Shown: positions 26,927-35,776 of the stretch, piece after piece
How the letters are laid out: each line of letters opens with the position of its first letter
How positions within the stretch are numbered: position 1 is the first letter of the stretch
The notes under the pieces: generated by a model
What the model was told of the DNA's origin: nothing
Seen by the model: only the letters and a program-made list of their open reading frames with translations
Database searches by the model: none
DNA from: Kuenenia sp039794105
Lineage (GTDB): Bacteria > Planctomycetota > Brocadiia > Brocadiales > Brocadiaceae
Direction of reading: 5' to 3'
DNA length: 64,000 nt
Assembly (NCBI RefSeq): GCF_039794105.1
Contig: NZ_JBDIWA010000016.1
Location: 7,845 to 71,844 of the forward strand
Translations under genes and position numbers: made by a program

Positions 26927-27829
26927 ATGAATTTTGTACCGGAAAAGATAGATATACTTATTCAACTTGCGATTCAGGAAGATATTGGATCGGGTGATAT
27001 CACAACGGAAAGCATTTTCCCCTCGGATTTAATGGGGGAAGGGGAATTCCTCGCAAAGGAAGATGGGGTCATTGCAGGGTTGCCTGTCGTTGAACGCTTG
27101 TTTTCAAAAATTGACAAAAATATTCTTTTAAAAAAGGGTGTTTCGGAGGGGATGTTTGTCAAAAAAGGCAATGTTATAGCCTCCGTCAATGGCAATGTTC
27201 GTACGATACTTTCCGGAGAAAGGATTGCTTTAAACTTCCTTCAGCGGCTTTCCGGTATTGCGACGCTTACCGCGCAATTTGTTGAAGAGGTGAAACCCCT
27301 GAAAGTGGCGGTTATGGATACAAGAAAAACAGCTCCCGGCTGGCGTTATTTGGAAAAATATGCCGTTGCTGCAGGGGGGGGAGTGAATCACAGAATGGGT
27401 CTTTATGATCAGGTGCTGGTAAAAGATAACCACCTTGATTTTATGAAAAAAGAGTTGTCGGCGGAGAAAATTGCCGGTATCAGTGTCATCGAAAAAACGG
27501 TCTCAATGCTAAGGACGAAAATAGGGAATCACGTTTTAATTGAAGTGGAGACTCGAACGTTATCCGAGGTGGAAGATGCGATCAAAGCGAATGTTGACGT
27601 CATATTGCTTGACAACATGGATGCCGAAAAGATAAGGTCGGCTGTTTCGCTGGTCAAAAACGGGAAGTATGGTAAGGGAGCGTATCGTCCCCTTACGGAG
27701 GCATCAGGGAATATTACATTAGACAATGTGAAATCAATAGCACAGACAGGCGTTGACCGGATTTCTATCGGGGCGCTTACTCACTCGGCAAAGGCGTTGG
27801 ATATTTCGTTAAAAATCTCCCTGCAGTGA
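26927..27829 (+). CDS. nadC: Nicotinate-nucleotide pyrophosphorylase (carboxylating)
   Basis: Converts quinolinate and PRPP to nicotinate mononucleotide in de novo NAD synthesis. It shows QEDIGSGDITTE, NFLQRLSGIATLTAQFV, MDTRKTAPGWRYLEKYAVAA, GGGVNHRMGLYD, KDNHLDF and the C-terminal SIGALTHSAKALDISL, all typical. The ATG at 26927 (300 residues) gives normal length; an in-frame ATG at 26891 would add 12 residues. No good ribosome binding site is seen at either. It is convergent with purD (20 bases apart). Confidence 0.95.
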   Translation: MNFVPEKIDILIQLAIQEDIGSGDITTESIFPSDLMGEGEFLAKEDGVIAGLPVVERLFSKIDKNILLKKGVSEGMFVKKGNVIASVNGNVRTILSGERIALNFLQRLSGIATLTAQFVEEVKPLKVAVMDTRKTAPGWRYLEKYAVAAGGGVNHRMGLYDQVLVKDNHLDFMKKELSAEKIAGISVIEKTVSMLRTKIGNHVLIEVETRTLSEVEDAIKANVDVILLDNMDAEKIRSAVSLVKNGKYGKGAYRPLTEASGNITLDNVKSIAQTGVDRISIGALTHSAKALDISLKISLQ

Positions 27830-27849
27830 GCGGTGGTATTCTGTTATGG

Positions 27850-29115
27850 TTAAATTGTGTCGAGGCCAATATCTTTTCTGTAATAAACCCCTTCGAAAGA
27901 CAAATGGTCAATTGCCTCGTAAACAATCGTCCTTGCCTCCTTCAAATCCTTTCCCGTGGCGGTTACCCCCAATACACGCCCCCCGTTCGTTACAATATTG
28001 CCGCGAACGTTAGCGGTGCCGGCGTGAAATACCTGTACGTTTTTTAATGCTTTCACCGCTTGTAAGCCTGAAATAGGCAGCCCTTTCCTGTATTTGCCGG
28101 GATAGCCTTTTGACGTCAATACCACGCAGACGGAATGGCTGTCATACCACTCCGGTTCCGCTTTGTCCAATGTGTTGTTGCTTGCCGCCAGGAGAAGCGA
28201 CGCCAGATCGCTCTTCATTCGTACCAGAAGCGCCTGTGTTTCCGGGTCTCCAAACCTTGCGTTAAACTCAAGCACTTTTGGCCCCGCATTGGTTAGCATT
28301 AGTCCTGCATAAATGATGCCACTGTAAGGGCGGTTTTCTCTCTTCATGGCATGGATGATTGGCACTAATATGTTTTCCTCGATATAACGCTGCATCTCAT
28401 TTGTAATGAGATGCGAGGGGGAATAGGCGCCCATACCCCCTGTGTTTGGGCCTTTATTTCCCTCGTAAATTGCTTTATGATCTCTTGCGGAAGAAAGCGG
28501 GATAATTGTTTGTCCGTCAGTAATAGCAAGGATTGACACTTCTTCTCCATGTAAACATTCCTCAATCACCACCTTGTCTCCTGCGTTGCCAAATATCCTT
28601 TCCACCATTATCTCTTGTAAGTGTTCCTTCGCTTCTTCAAGCGTTTTGCATACAAAAACACCCTTTCCTTTGGCTAGCCCATCTGCCTTGATAACAATGG
28701 GAGCGAAACATTTCTCAAGATATTTTTCAGCCATTTTTATGTCTTCGAATACGCGAAAGTCGGCGGTGGGAATACTGTGTTTTCTCATAATGGTTTTTGC
28801 AAAGACCTTGCTTCCTTCGATAAGAGATGCCCTTTTGCCAGGTCCGAAAATATTCAGATTGCCATCCTTGAATGTATCGACAATGCCGGAAAGCAGCGGG
28901 TCTTCGGGGCCTACAACGGTCAGATCGATTTTTTGCCTGATAGCAAAATTGAACAGGCCTTCGATGTTATTGACGTCAATATCAACGCATTCGGCAACTT
29001 CCGCAATCCCGGGATTTCCCGGGGCGCAAAATATTTTCTTTACTTTCGGCGATTGCGCTATCTTCCAGGCAATAGCATGTTCTCTTCCGCCGCTTCCAAT
29101 AATCAATATTTTCAT
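27850..29115 (-). CDS. purD: Phosphoribosylamine-glycine ligase
   Basis: Second step of purine synthesis. From the ATG at 29115 it has 421 residues and the family's N-terminal MKILIIGSGGREHAIAWK. The ATP-grasp domain shows APIVIKADGLAKGKGVFVC and EEVSILAITDG, and the C-terminal half FNARFGDPETQALL. AAGGA lies about ten bases before the chosen ATG; an upstream frame from 29157 adds 14 unlikely residues. Other pur genes are not in the window. Confidence 0.95.
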   Translation of the reverse strand: MKILIIGSGGREHAIAWKIAQSPKVKKIFCAPGNPGIAEVAECVDIDVNNIEGLFNFAIRQKIDLTVVGPEDPLLSGIVDTFKDGNLNIFGPGKRASLIEGSKVFAKTIMRKHSIPTADFRVFEDIKMAEKYLEKCFAPIVIKADGLAKGKGVFVCKTLEEAKEHLQEIMVERIFGNAGDKVVIEECLHGEEVSILAITDGQTIIPLSSARDHKAIYEGNKGPNTGGMGAYSPSHLITNEMQRYIEENILVPIIHAMKRENRPYSGIIYAGLMLTNAGPKVLEFNARFGDPETQALLVRMKSDLASLLLAASNNTLDKAEPEWYDSHSVCVVLTSKGYPGKYRKGLPISGLQAVKALKNVQVFHAGTANVRGNIVTNGGRVLGVTATGKDLKEARTIVYEAIDHLSFEGVYYRKDIGLDTI

Positions 29116-29331
29116 GTGTGTTGTTTCCTTCATTGTAGTTGGATGGTATTCATACATTTAGTGACATTTAAGGTGCAAGGTTAACGCAGGTCGAGACATT
29201 CTATCAGAATAAAAGGAAAAATGGGAAAGTTTTTTTGCCCTTGACAGTTTTGCATTGACTGATATACTGAGTAACATAATTGCACACGAAAGATGTGCGG
29301 TTTGTTTTAAATATGTCATTTATTTTGGCAA

Positions 29332-29408
<77 letters not shown>

Positions 29409-29414
29409 ATAAAC

Positions 29415-29450
29415 AAAAGGGATTGCGGTTTTTGCCGCAATCCCTTTTTT
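29415..29450 (+). terminator. Rho-independent terminator of the tRNA-fMet gene
   Basis: A perfect 14-base stem, AAAAGGGATTGCGG with its mirror at 29435-29448, has a six-base loop and a T-run to 29450. It lies six bases after the tRNA. Confidence 0.9.
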
Positions 29451-29484
29451 ATTTATTGCACTATTTTTTCCAAGGGATAATTAC

Positions 29485-29757
29485 ATGCACTGGAAGATTA
29501 TTATTACCACATTTATTACTATCTTTTTGGCGGAGCTTGGCGATAAAACACAAATTGCTTCTATACTTATGTCAAGTAAAACGGACAAGCCGTTGCTGGT
29601 ATTTATTGGTACAATGCTTGCGTTTGCATTAGTGACAATACTTGGTGTTACCGTAGGAACGGTAATGGCCAGGATGCTGCCTCTGAATTACATCAAAACG
29701 GGGGCGGCTATTACATTTATTATAGTAGGGATTCTTATTTTATTTGGGAAACTATGA
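29485..29757 (+). CDS. GDT1/UPF0016 family transporter, single-repeat form
   Basis: A 90-residue membrane protein with three hydrophobic helices and the family motif E-x-G-D-K-T/S (AELGDKTQIA) near residue 18. Full-length members have two such repeats; here there is only one, so it would need to dimerise or pair. The family exports manganese or calcium. Its stop is directly followed by the ATG of the next frame. Confidence 0.85.
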   Translation: MHWKIIITTFITIFLAELGDKTQIASILMSSKTDKPLLVFIGTMLAFALVTILGVTVGTVMARMLPLNYIKTGAAITFIIVGILILFGKL

Positions 29758-29974
29758 ATGGGAGAAAAATACGGCTTTTCCCTGGCGCAGCAAGTAGGTA
29801 AGACGGCAAATCTTGTTATTTTCCTTGGCATCTTAGCCGTAGTTTTGAGTATTGCCGCTTTAACCATGAGCGATAGCCTTGCCAGTAGAGGGTACGGAAC
29901 TTTCTATGCTTTCACCGGACTGCTTATGGTCGGGCTTGGTTATGGGGTCCGATACCGTTATAAACATTGCTTAA
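29758..29974 (+). CDS. Small membrane protein, possibly YiaA/YiaB-like (C-terminus uncertain)
   Basis: Directly abuts the GDT1-like gene. The first 65 residues have two hydrophobic helices (LVIFLGILAVVLSIAALTM and FYAFTGLLMVGLGYGV) separated by DSLASRGYG, an arrangement like one YiaA/YiaB repeat. The annotated frame continues to 30207, into trpC, with poor composition. A one-base change at about 29950-29952 would instead give VRDTVINIA and a stop at 29972-29974, closer to the YiaA ending. I therefore place the natural end at 29974, with low certainty. Confidence 0.4.
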
Positions 29975-30190
29975 ATGCGGCGCTGATATTATTTGTAGCG
30001 CTTTCCTGTCACTTTCTTTACAGGTTTGTTGTTTATCACACGGCATATATTTTATTACGATTATCGTTAAGTATGTGGGTTTCTTACCGCCTTTTTCAGG
30101 CACTTTCGCCAATGAAAATACTTATTGAAACGAATACATTTCCTGACAAAACCAATCGATTTATTGGATTTTTATCGAGACAAAAGAAAC

Positions 30191-30970
30191 ATGACCATTC
30201 TGGATGAGATTTATCAATATAAATTATCGGAAGTAGCGGAGAACAAGAAATGTGTTTCTGTGGAACAATTAAAAGAAACCATTCAGCGGAGAGTACATGC
30301 ACAACCTTTTGGTAGTGCATTAAAAACAAGCGGGAAAATAAACATCATTGCTGAGGTAAAAAAGGCCTCGCCTTCCCAGGGGATCATCAGAAAAGATTTT
30401 CAGCCGGTAGCAATTGCCAAAATCTATGAATCAAACGGGGCGGCCGCGATATCTGTGTTGACTGACGTGAAATATTTCCAGGGGTCTCTGAAATATTTAA
30501 CGGACATTAAAAATACCGTGCATTTGCCCATTTTGAGAAAGGATTTTATTGTTGATTCGTATCAAATATATGAAGCGCGTTCCGCAGGCGCTGACGCAAT
30601 ACTCCTCATTGCCGCTCTCCTTTCAGAAGAGGAAATACAGTCCTTTTTAAATACTGCGGAAAATCTGGGAATGGATTGTCTTGTTGAAGCCCATTCTGCG
30701 GATGAATTAGAGAAGGTTTTGCGGACAAAAGCAACTATTATAGGCATTAATAATCGAGACCTTAAAACCTTTCGTACCGACCTGGAAATTACCTTTCAAC
30801 TAAAAGCCATGATTCCCGAAGACAAAATTGTCGTGAGTGAGAGTGGTATTAAATCACGATCAGACATACTAAAGTTGCAGGAACATGGCATCCACGCAGT
30901 TCTTATAGGGGAAACGCTGATGAAAAGCGATAATATCCCGTCAAAATTATGCGAATTATTAGGTATGTAG
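30191..30970 (+). CDS. trpC: Indole-3-glycerol phosphate synthase
   Basis: Closes the indole ring in tryptophan synthesis. The 259-residue TIM barrel has INIIAEVKKASPSQGIIR, ISVLTDVKYFQGSL, LRKDFIVDSYQIYEARSAGA, EAHSADELEKV, GINNRDLKTF and VSESGI, a complete set of active-site segments. The ATG at 30191 is the right start; an in-frame ATG at 30125 adds 22 unrelated residues. No other trp gene is adjacent. Confidence 0.95.
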   Translation: MTILDEIYQYKLSEVAENKKCVSVEQLKETIQRRVHAQPFGSALKTSGKINIIAEVKKASPSQGIIRKDFQPVAIAKIYESNGAAAISVLTDVKYFQGSLKYLTDIKNTVHLPILRKDFIVDSYQIYEARSAGADAILLIAALLSEEEIQSFLNTAENLGMDCLVEAHSADELEKVLRTKATIIGINNRDLKTFRTDLEITFQLKAMIPEDKIVVSESGIKSRSDILKLQEHGIHAVLIGETLMKSDNIPSKLCELLGM

Positions 30971-30975
30971 CTAGA

Positions 30976-31302
30976 TTATAACTGAGCGTCCAGCGCTGTT
31001 TTTAAATCATTTTTAGACTTTACCCCCACCATTTTATTTACTGCCTTTCCGTTCTTGAATAGTATAATTGTGGGGATTGCTGTAATGCCGAACTTTGCAG
31101 GGGTGCTGTTGTTTTCCTCTGTATTGAGTTTTCCTATCTTTGCCTTTCCACTATATTCTTTTGCCAGTTCTTCAATAACAGAAGCGAGCTGTCTGCAAGG
31201 GCCGCACCAGGATGCCCAAAAATCAACCAATACCGGAATCGTTGCATTTGTTACTTCCGCATCAAAATTTGCGTCTGTTATTTCAACTAAATCTTCTGCC
31301 AT
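30976..31302 (-). CDS. trxA: Thioredoxin
   Basis: A 108-residue thioredoxin with the active site WASWCGPC, the conserved TAIPTIILFKNG loop and the C-terminal helix. The ATG at 31302 has AAGGA about ten bases upstream; an earlier frame start at 31320 adds six residues. It lies 36 bases downstream of ferredoxin-thioredoxin reductase in the same direction, so its reductant is probably ferredoxin through that enzyme. Confidence 0.95.
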   Translation of the reverse strand: MAEDLVEITDANFDAEVTNATIPVLVDFWASWCGPCRQLASVIEELAKEYSGKAKIGKLNTEENNSTPAKFGITAIPTIILFKNGKAVNKMVGVKSKNDLKTALDAQL

Positions 31303-31338
31303 AATCCATTTTCCTTTCAATTGATAAATTAATTTATT

Positions 31339-31629
31339 TTAATTACCACGCACAAAAAGATTACAGTGGCATTCACCGTCGCGTTCAATTTCTTCTTTGT
31401 GGTAAATGCAAGGGCATATGGTCTTTTTGTCTTTTTCAAAATCACCTGTAACGATGCGGCAAGGACAGTAGGCATGTCCGTATTTTGATTTGCGCATAAC
31501 AAGCCCTTTGACGACTCTATCGACAATTTTTGTATCCGGGTTTAACTTGTAAGGGCTATTGGCGACATAGGCATTGAGCATTTTGCGAATATCCGCTTCT
31601 TCGTCTACCATTGAATCTTTATTATTCAT
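31339..31629 (-). CDS. ftrB: Ferredoxin-thioredoxin reductase, catalytic (beta) chain
   Basis: Passes electrons from ferredoxin to thioredoxin through a [4Fe-4S] cluster and a disulfide. All six signature cysteines are present in 96 residues: C55 and C57 (CPCR), C72 and C74 (CPC), C87 and C89 (CHC). There is no variable-chain gene nearby, as in non-photosynthetic bacteria and archaea that use the catalytic chain alone. It is followed by trxA. Confidence 0.94.
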   Translation of the reverse strand: MNNKDSMVDEEADIRKMLNAYVANSPYKLNPDTKIVDRVVKGLVMRKSKYGHAYCPCRIVTGDFEKDKKTICPCIYHKEEIERDGECHCNLFVRGN

Positions 31630-31714
31630 AGTTTAACCGTTTAAAAAAGGAAAAAACTGAATATACCGTTTTCAAAAACACTGCGAGTCCTCACGCGAAA
31701 GAGAAATATATGTT

Positions 31715-32008
31715 TTAGTGGGAAGGTTCCGTATCATTCTTTTCGCGCGGGGTTCGTTTCAGTTCCCATACTGCTCCCGTTGGGTCAGGGCAGTGGACCA
31801 ATAAAGTATTTTCGCTTGTCTGCCATGGCAACCTTGCGCCATATCGCAGTGATTGGGCATCCCTTGAAAGAACAGCGTATGCGCAATCACAAAGCCCTTT
31901 TGGTGTAAATCCCGTTAATGGAAATGAATCACCTTTCTTATAATAATCACAACTTCCCTTTTCTACTACCATTGCTACCACTTTGAAACTGGAACTTTTG
32001 CACTTCAC
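31715..32008 (-). CDS. TIGR04076 family protein
   Basis: A 97-residue protein of the small uncharacterised TIGR04076 family. It shows VEKGSCDYYKKGDSFPL, then PKGLCDCAYAVLSR and RLPWQTSENTLLVHCPDP. It has four cysteines that could bind metal. The start is GTG at 32008, supported by GGAG nine bases upstream. It lies about 85 bases before ftrB, suggesting a thiol/redox neighbourhood. Function unknown. Confidence 0.78.
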   Translation of the reverse strand: MKCKSSSFKVVAMVVEKGSCDYYKKGDSFPLTGFTPKGLCDCAYAVLSRDAQSLRYGARLPWQTSENTLLVHCPDPTGAVWELKRTPREKNDTEPSH

Positions 32009-32112
32009 AATATGGACTCCAATAAATGTTAATGTGCCTCTTTTGTTTTATAATAATCCATTATATTTTATGAAATAAACGTATTGCAAGAACAAAAAGC
32101 AAACTTGACATA

Positions 32113-32139
32113 GGGTAACACTTTGGTTTTTTTTAAAAC
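32113..32139. repeat. Solo GTAACACTTTGG element end
   Basis: GGGTAACACTTTGGTTTTTT matches the left end of the GTAACACTTTAG family with one difference. It lies between the TIGR04076 gene and the transglutaminase-like lipoprotein gene, with no mirror end seen. Confidence 0.55.
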
Positions 32140-32171
32140 CTCAGCAAAGTCAAATATTAGGCGATTCCAGG

Positions 32172-33059
32172 TTAATATACTATTTGCTGAGTGTCTTTTT
32201 TATCGCATAAATTTTTTAAAAGGAGGTGTGTTTTATTGAAAAAATTTCTTTCGGCAGGATGTTGCTCCAGATATTTGTCCAGATGAATAAAGGCAAGTTC
32301 ATACTCCTTTTTTGCAACGTAGTTGTCGACAAGCAGGATCATTGGACGATTATCATCAGGGGTACACATCATTGCCTGTTCGCAAAATCTGATTGATGCG
32401 TCGGGTACCCCGTTAATATTGTGATTGCGGGCTTTGTACAGAAAAATCTCTCCAACGAGTTCGATATCCTCCAAGGCCTTCTTTTTGGGATGATACCGGT
32501 CATTCTTTTTAACAATCCCATCGCTGTGTGTGTGTTCAAATAAATATTCATGAGTATTATCGGAAACCATATTATAAATATGGCCTGGAACAAAAATATT
32601 TTTTACGTCAATGTCAAAATGCCGGCATAGAATGGTAAATCGTATTGCATAGGAAAGGCAATTCCCTACCTTTATATTGAGAGTATCCCTGAAATCATAG
32701 CAATCCCTGTATATTCCTTCGCACGCATGCTCTTTTAGCCAGGCAAAGATTATTTTGGCTTTTTCAACAGGATTATCAATGTTATTAACGTCGGTTTCTT
32801 TTGTAATTCGCGAGATAAGAAGGTCGATTTTTTTCTGATACGCCTGAATCTTTTTATCACTATGTACGCCCGAAGCGATAAGGCATGCGCGGTCAAAGGG
32901 CATATTAAGAAGGTTGTCTTTAATATCCCTGAGAAGAGACATTTCGCACTCATTGTAGTCATATTGACTTGTGAGATACGTTTGCCGGGCTGGTTGGCAA
33001 CCAGGGAAAATGAAGAGGTGTGTAAGACAAAAAAGGAGCGGTAATAAAGTTTTTTTCAT
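32172..33059 (-). CDS. Lipoprotein with transglutaminase-like core and TPR-like C-terminus
   Basis: A 295-residue precursor with a lipoprotein signal (FIFPGC, lipidated Cys at about 21). The central part resembles a transglutaminase/SirB1-type cysteine fold: KVGNCLSYAIRFTILC carries the possible catalytic Cys, and VPGHIYNMV a His. The C-terminal 80 residues look like a TPR pair. It starts four bases after the response regulator gene, so it belongs to the kinase-regulator operon. Peptidase or transglutaminase activity is only an inference. Confidence 0.75.
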   Translation of the reverse strand: MKKTLLPLLFCLTHLFIFPGCQPARQTYLTSQYDYNECEMSLLRDIKDNLLNMPFDRACLIASGVHSDKKIQAYQKKIDLLISRITKETDVNNIDNPVEKAKIIFAWLKEHACEGIYRDCYDFRDTLNIKVGNCLSYAIRFTILCRHFDIDVKNIFVPGHIYNMVSDNTHEYLFEHTHSDGIVKKNDRYHPKKKALEDIELVGEIFLYKARNHNINGVPDASIRFCEQAMMCTPDDNRPMILLVDNYVAKKEYELAFIHLDKYLEQHPAERNFFNKTHLLLKNLCDKKDTQQIVY

Positions 33060-33062
33060 GTG

Positions 33063-33428
33063 TTATTCTATTTTTCTTTTAATAACCTCCATTAATCGTT
33101 CCTGGGTGAATGGTTTTTCCAGATATGATACATCAGGGTCGATCTCAAATATTGTTTTATTCGAGTGGGGAGAAAAACTGCTGGCAACAATAACAGGAAT
33201 GTCTTTGTGCGGTGGACTGGATTTTAGTTGCTTAAGGAATTCATCGCCGGGCAATTTATCAAGCAATAAGTCGAGAATGATGAGATCCGGTTTCTCTGTT
33301 TCTATCATTTCCAATGCCTGTTTCCCGTCAAGGGCGTGAACGATGGTGTAATCAGTATCTTCAAGCATCATTTCGTAAAAAAAGAAAAACTCCTGCTCGT
33401 CTTCAACGATAAGTATTTTTTTACTCAA
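33063..33428 (-). CDS. Single-domain response regulator
   Basis: A 121-residue CheY-like receiver with acidic pocket EDE (about 9-11), phospho-acceptor D53 in LIILDLLLD, Ser/Thr in VIVASSF and Lys in YLEKPF, so it should be phosphorylated. There is no output domain. It lies 33 bases downstream of the histidine kinase, its likely partner. Confidence 0.93.
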   Translation of the reverse strand: MSKKILIVEDEQEFFFFYEMMLEDTDYTIVHALDGKQALEMIETEKPDLIILDLLLDKLPGDEFLKQLKSSPPHKDIPVIVASSFSPHSNKTIFEIDPDVSYLEKPFTQERLMEVIKRKIE

Positions 33429-33461
33429 GTATCGCTCCTTTTTAATGAAATAATGCCTTGT

Positions 33462-35537
33462 TTAAGAATTTTCGGATGGCGCCACCGGTAGTGTAAATTT
33501 GAAAGAAGTTCCTTTTCCAATGCCTTTGCAATCAACCCAAATCCTTCCTTTGTGTGCTTCAACAATATTTTTGCATAGTGCAAGTCCCACTCCGGAACCA
33601 TACATAGTGGGATGTTCCTGGAAAAATCTTTCAAACAGTTTAGAATATTCTTCTTTGGGAAGCCCAATACCCATTCCGGTGTCTTCAACGGATATTTCCA
33701 GATAAGAATCTTTGCATTTCCCATAAATATTGATACTGCCGCTCTCCGTATATTTTATTGCATTATCGATCAGATTAATAAGCACACGCGAAATCTCATT
33801 TTTGTCGCCAATGGTCACGGGTAAATTTCCTGAAGAATGGTATGTTAATGTCAACCCCTTTTTTTCCGCCAGAAGCTTCATATCCATAACAGTTTGGTGG
33901 ATAATTTCATCCATTTGTATGGGTTCTTTTTTAAAGACGAAGCGACCCGATTCAAGGACGGATAAGTCGAGTATGCTTTCAATCGTTTTCCTTAACCGTT
34001 GCAAACTGCTGCTGATAATGTGTTCGAATCTTTCTTTTTTTGAACGGTCGAGAGGGTCTTTTTTAATCTCTTTCGTCCATAAATCGATGGCCATTTGTAC
34101 TTGTGCAACAGGAGATTTTAATTCATGAGACACGTCCCGAATCATTTTGTCCTTCATTTGATCGAGGGTGAGTAATTCTTTGTATGCTTTTTCCAGATCA
34201 TGGCTTTGTTTTTCAAGTTCTTTGTTTATTTGTGTCAGGTCCTTTGTGCGCTCTTCTATAATTTTCTCCAGATTAGAAGTGTATTCTTCCAGTGCGTGTG
34301 TTTTTTCTTCGACAAAGTCTGCCATTTTGTTGAAGGATTTTGATAATTCACCTATCTCGTCTTTTGCGGAGATGTTAACGCGTTTGCTGAAGTCGCCTTC
34401 GGAGATGCTTTTTGTCACATCGGTAAGATATACAATAGGCTCTGAGATTTTTTTCCCGAAGACGAATGCAAAAGATACAACGGCCAACGTGAGTAAAAAC
34501 AAAATCGAGAAGGTTATTTTATGTAATTTTTTGACAGACCCATACCATTCATCTTTGTCGATTTCCGCAATAATTCCCCATTCCAGTTCTGGCAACCATT
34601 GCCAGAACCCCAGAACGGTTTTTCCCCGGTAATCAATATAGCCATTTGCATCATATCCGGAACCGCCTTTTAAACATTCCGCAACGCCTTTTGTAAAATT
34701 GCCGGTAAAGGGGTCGATTAATTTTAATTCAAGGGTTGTTCTTTGTTTTACCAGGCCGAAATCTTTGAGAGAGCTTAAAAATTTTGATTCGGAGATCATA
34801 TACCCTTCTTTGTTAATGAGATATGTCTCTCCTGTTTTTCCAAGGCGAACACTTCTCATGAGTTTATTGATTTCCATGACATCGATTCGCAGACACACGA
34901 CGCCGATAATCTTACGTTCATATATTACCGGGGTGGTAATAAACAGCGTTGGCATGCCTTGCTCCAAACTACCGTATTCGTTTATGATGGGAATTACAGA
35001 GGGAACTATTGGTGATACATAGGTAGTACCTATTATTGCCTGTTTAAAGAATTCAAAGCCGGACACATTGGTAATAACTTTCCCGGTTGAAGTGGTAATC
35101 TTTAAATCTCCGTTTCTGTCACAAATAAAGATTTCTTTATAACGGTAAGTGTCTCTCGTGTATTTTAAATGGTGTAGCAGCCGGTAAAAATTTTCGCTGC
35201 CTTCCGATTTATAGATTACGCCGGGGACGTTAGGATTTTCGGCAATCAACCAGATGTCCGCCTTTCGTTCTTCAATCCATTTTTCTATAAATTCCGACTG
35301 CTTATGGCCGATACTGTCGAGGTTTTGAATTAAAGCATCACGCAAGGCATGTTCTTCCTTTGGATAAATATATACTATCGTAATAAAGATGGGAAAGGTG
35401 GAAAGAAGGATGGAAGAGAAAATAATTTTTTGCTTTATGGAAGTAAAAGAAAAAAAATGAAAGTTATGAGCTATTGCGGAGCAGTAGTTTTTCAGGTGCG
35501 AATAATGTTTCAATAACTGTTGCAGTAAGCTATCCAT
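33462..35537 (-). CDS. Membrane sensor histidine kinase (dCache-HAMP-HisKA-HATPase)
   Basis: A 691-residue sensor. Two transmembrane helices (about 37-57 and 346-366) flank an extracytoplasmic sensor of about 285 residues with dCache-type pattern (GKTGETYLINKEGYMI). HAMP (KKISEPIVYLTDVTKSISEG) and a coiled coil follow. The phospho-acceptor is H471 in DVSHELKSPV. The ATPase domain has the N box (INLIDNAIKY), DTGMGIG and GSGVGLALC. It probably phosphorylates the adjacent regulator. The signal is not known. Confidence 0.93.
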   Translation of the reverse strand: MDSLLQQLLKHYSHLKNYCSAIAHNFHFFSFTSIKQKIIFSSILLSTFPIFITIVYIYPKEEHALRDALIQNLDSIGHKQSEFIEKWIEERKADIWLIAENPNVPGVIYKSEGSENFYRLLHHLKYTRDTYRYKEIFICDRNGDLKITTSTGKVITNVSGFEFFKQAIIGTTYVSPIVPSVIPIINEYGSLEQGMPTLFITTPVIYERKIIGVVCLRIDVMEINKLMRSVRLGKTGETYLINKEGYMISESKFLSSLKDFGLVKQRTTLELKLIDPFTGNFTKGVAECLKGGSGYDANGYIDYRGKTVLGFWQWLPELEWGIIAEIDKDEWYGSVKKLHKITFSILFLLTLAVVSFAFVFGKKISEPIVYLTDVTKSISEGDFSKRVNISAKDEIGELSKSFNKMADFVEEKTHALEEYTSNLEKIIEERTKDLTQINKELEKQSHDLEKAYKELLTLDQMKDKMIRDVSHELKSPVAQVQMAIDLWTKEIKKDPLDRSKKERFEHIISSSLQRLRKTIESILDLSVLESGRFVFKKEPIQMDEIIHQTVMDMKLLAEKKGLTLTYHSSGNLPVTIGDKNEISRVLINLIDNAIKYTESGSINIYGKCKDSYLEISVEDTGMGIGLPKEEYSKLFERFFQEHPTMYGSGVGLALCKNIVEAHKGRIWVDCKGIGKGTSFKFTLPVAPSENS

Positions 35538-35582
35538 ACGCCACGCGCTAAAATAAGGCTAAAATGTCATGTTTGTAAAACG

Positions 35583-35733
35583 GTAACACTTTAGTTTTTT
35601 ATAAAATTCCAATAATAGCGATGTTTGCCGCACAGTGCAGGGGAGAAGCATTTGCCATAAATTGGCATAAATACGTTCATAACCAAACTGGCAAAACGAT
35701 TCGTCCCTTCTTTTCCAAAAAACTAAAGTGTTG
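35583..35733. mobile_element. Candidate miniature inverted-repeat element (GTAACACTTTAG family), copy 2
   Basis: The left end GTAACACTTTAGTTTTTT is mirrored by AAAAAACTAAAGTGTTGC. The inner AGAAGCATTTGCC and CATAA/TTCATAAC words align with copy 1 at 16306-16491. It lies between the kinase and radical SAM genes (gap 35538-35776). Confidence 0.75.
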
Positions 35734-35776
35734 CGTAAAACGTAATTTGAGTCCGAAATTATTTAGAAATTGTTTT

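Noticed and set aside
29975..30207. Continuation of the frame that starts at 29758
   Set aside because: Composition turns poor and it overlaps the trpC start; kept only as a doubtful end.
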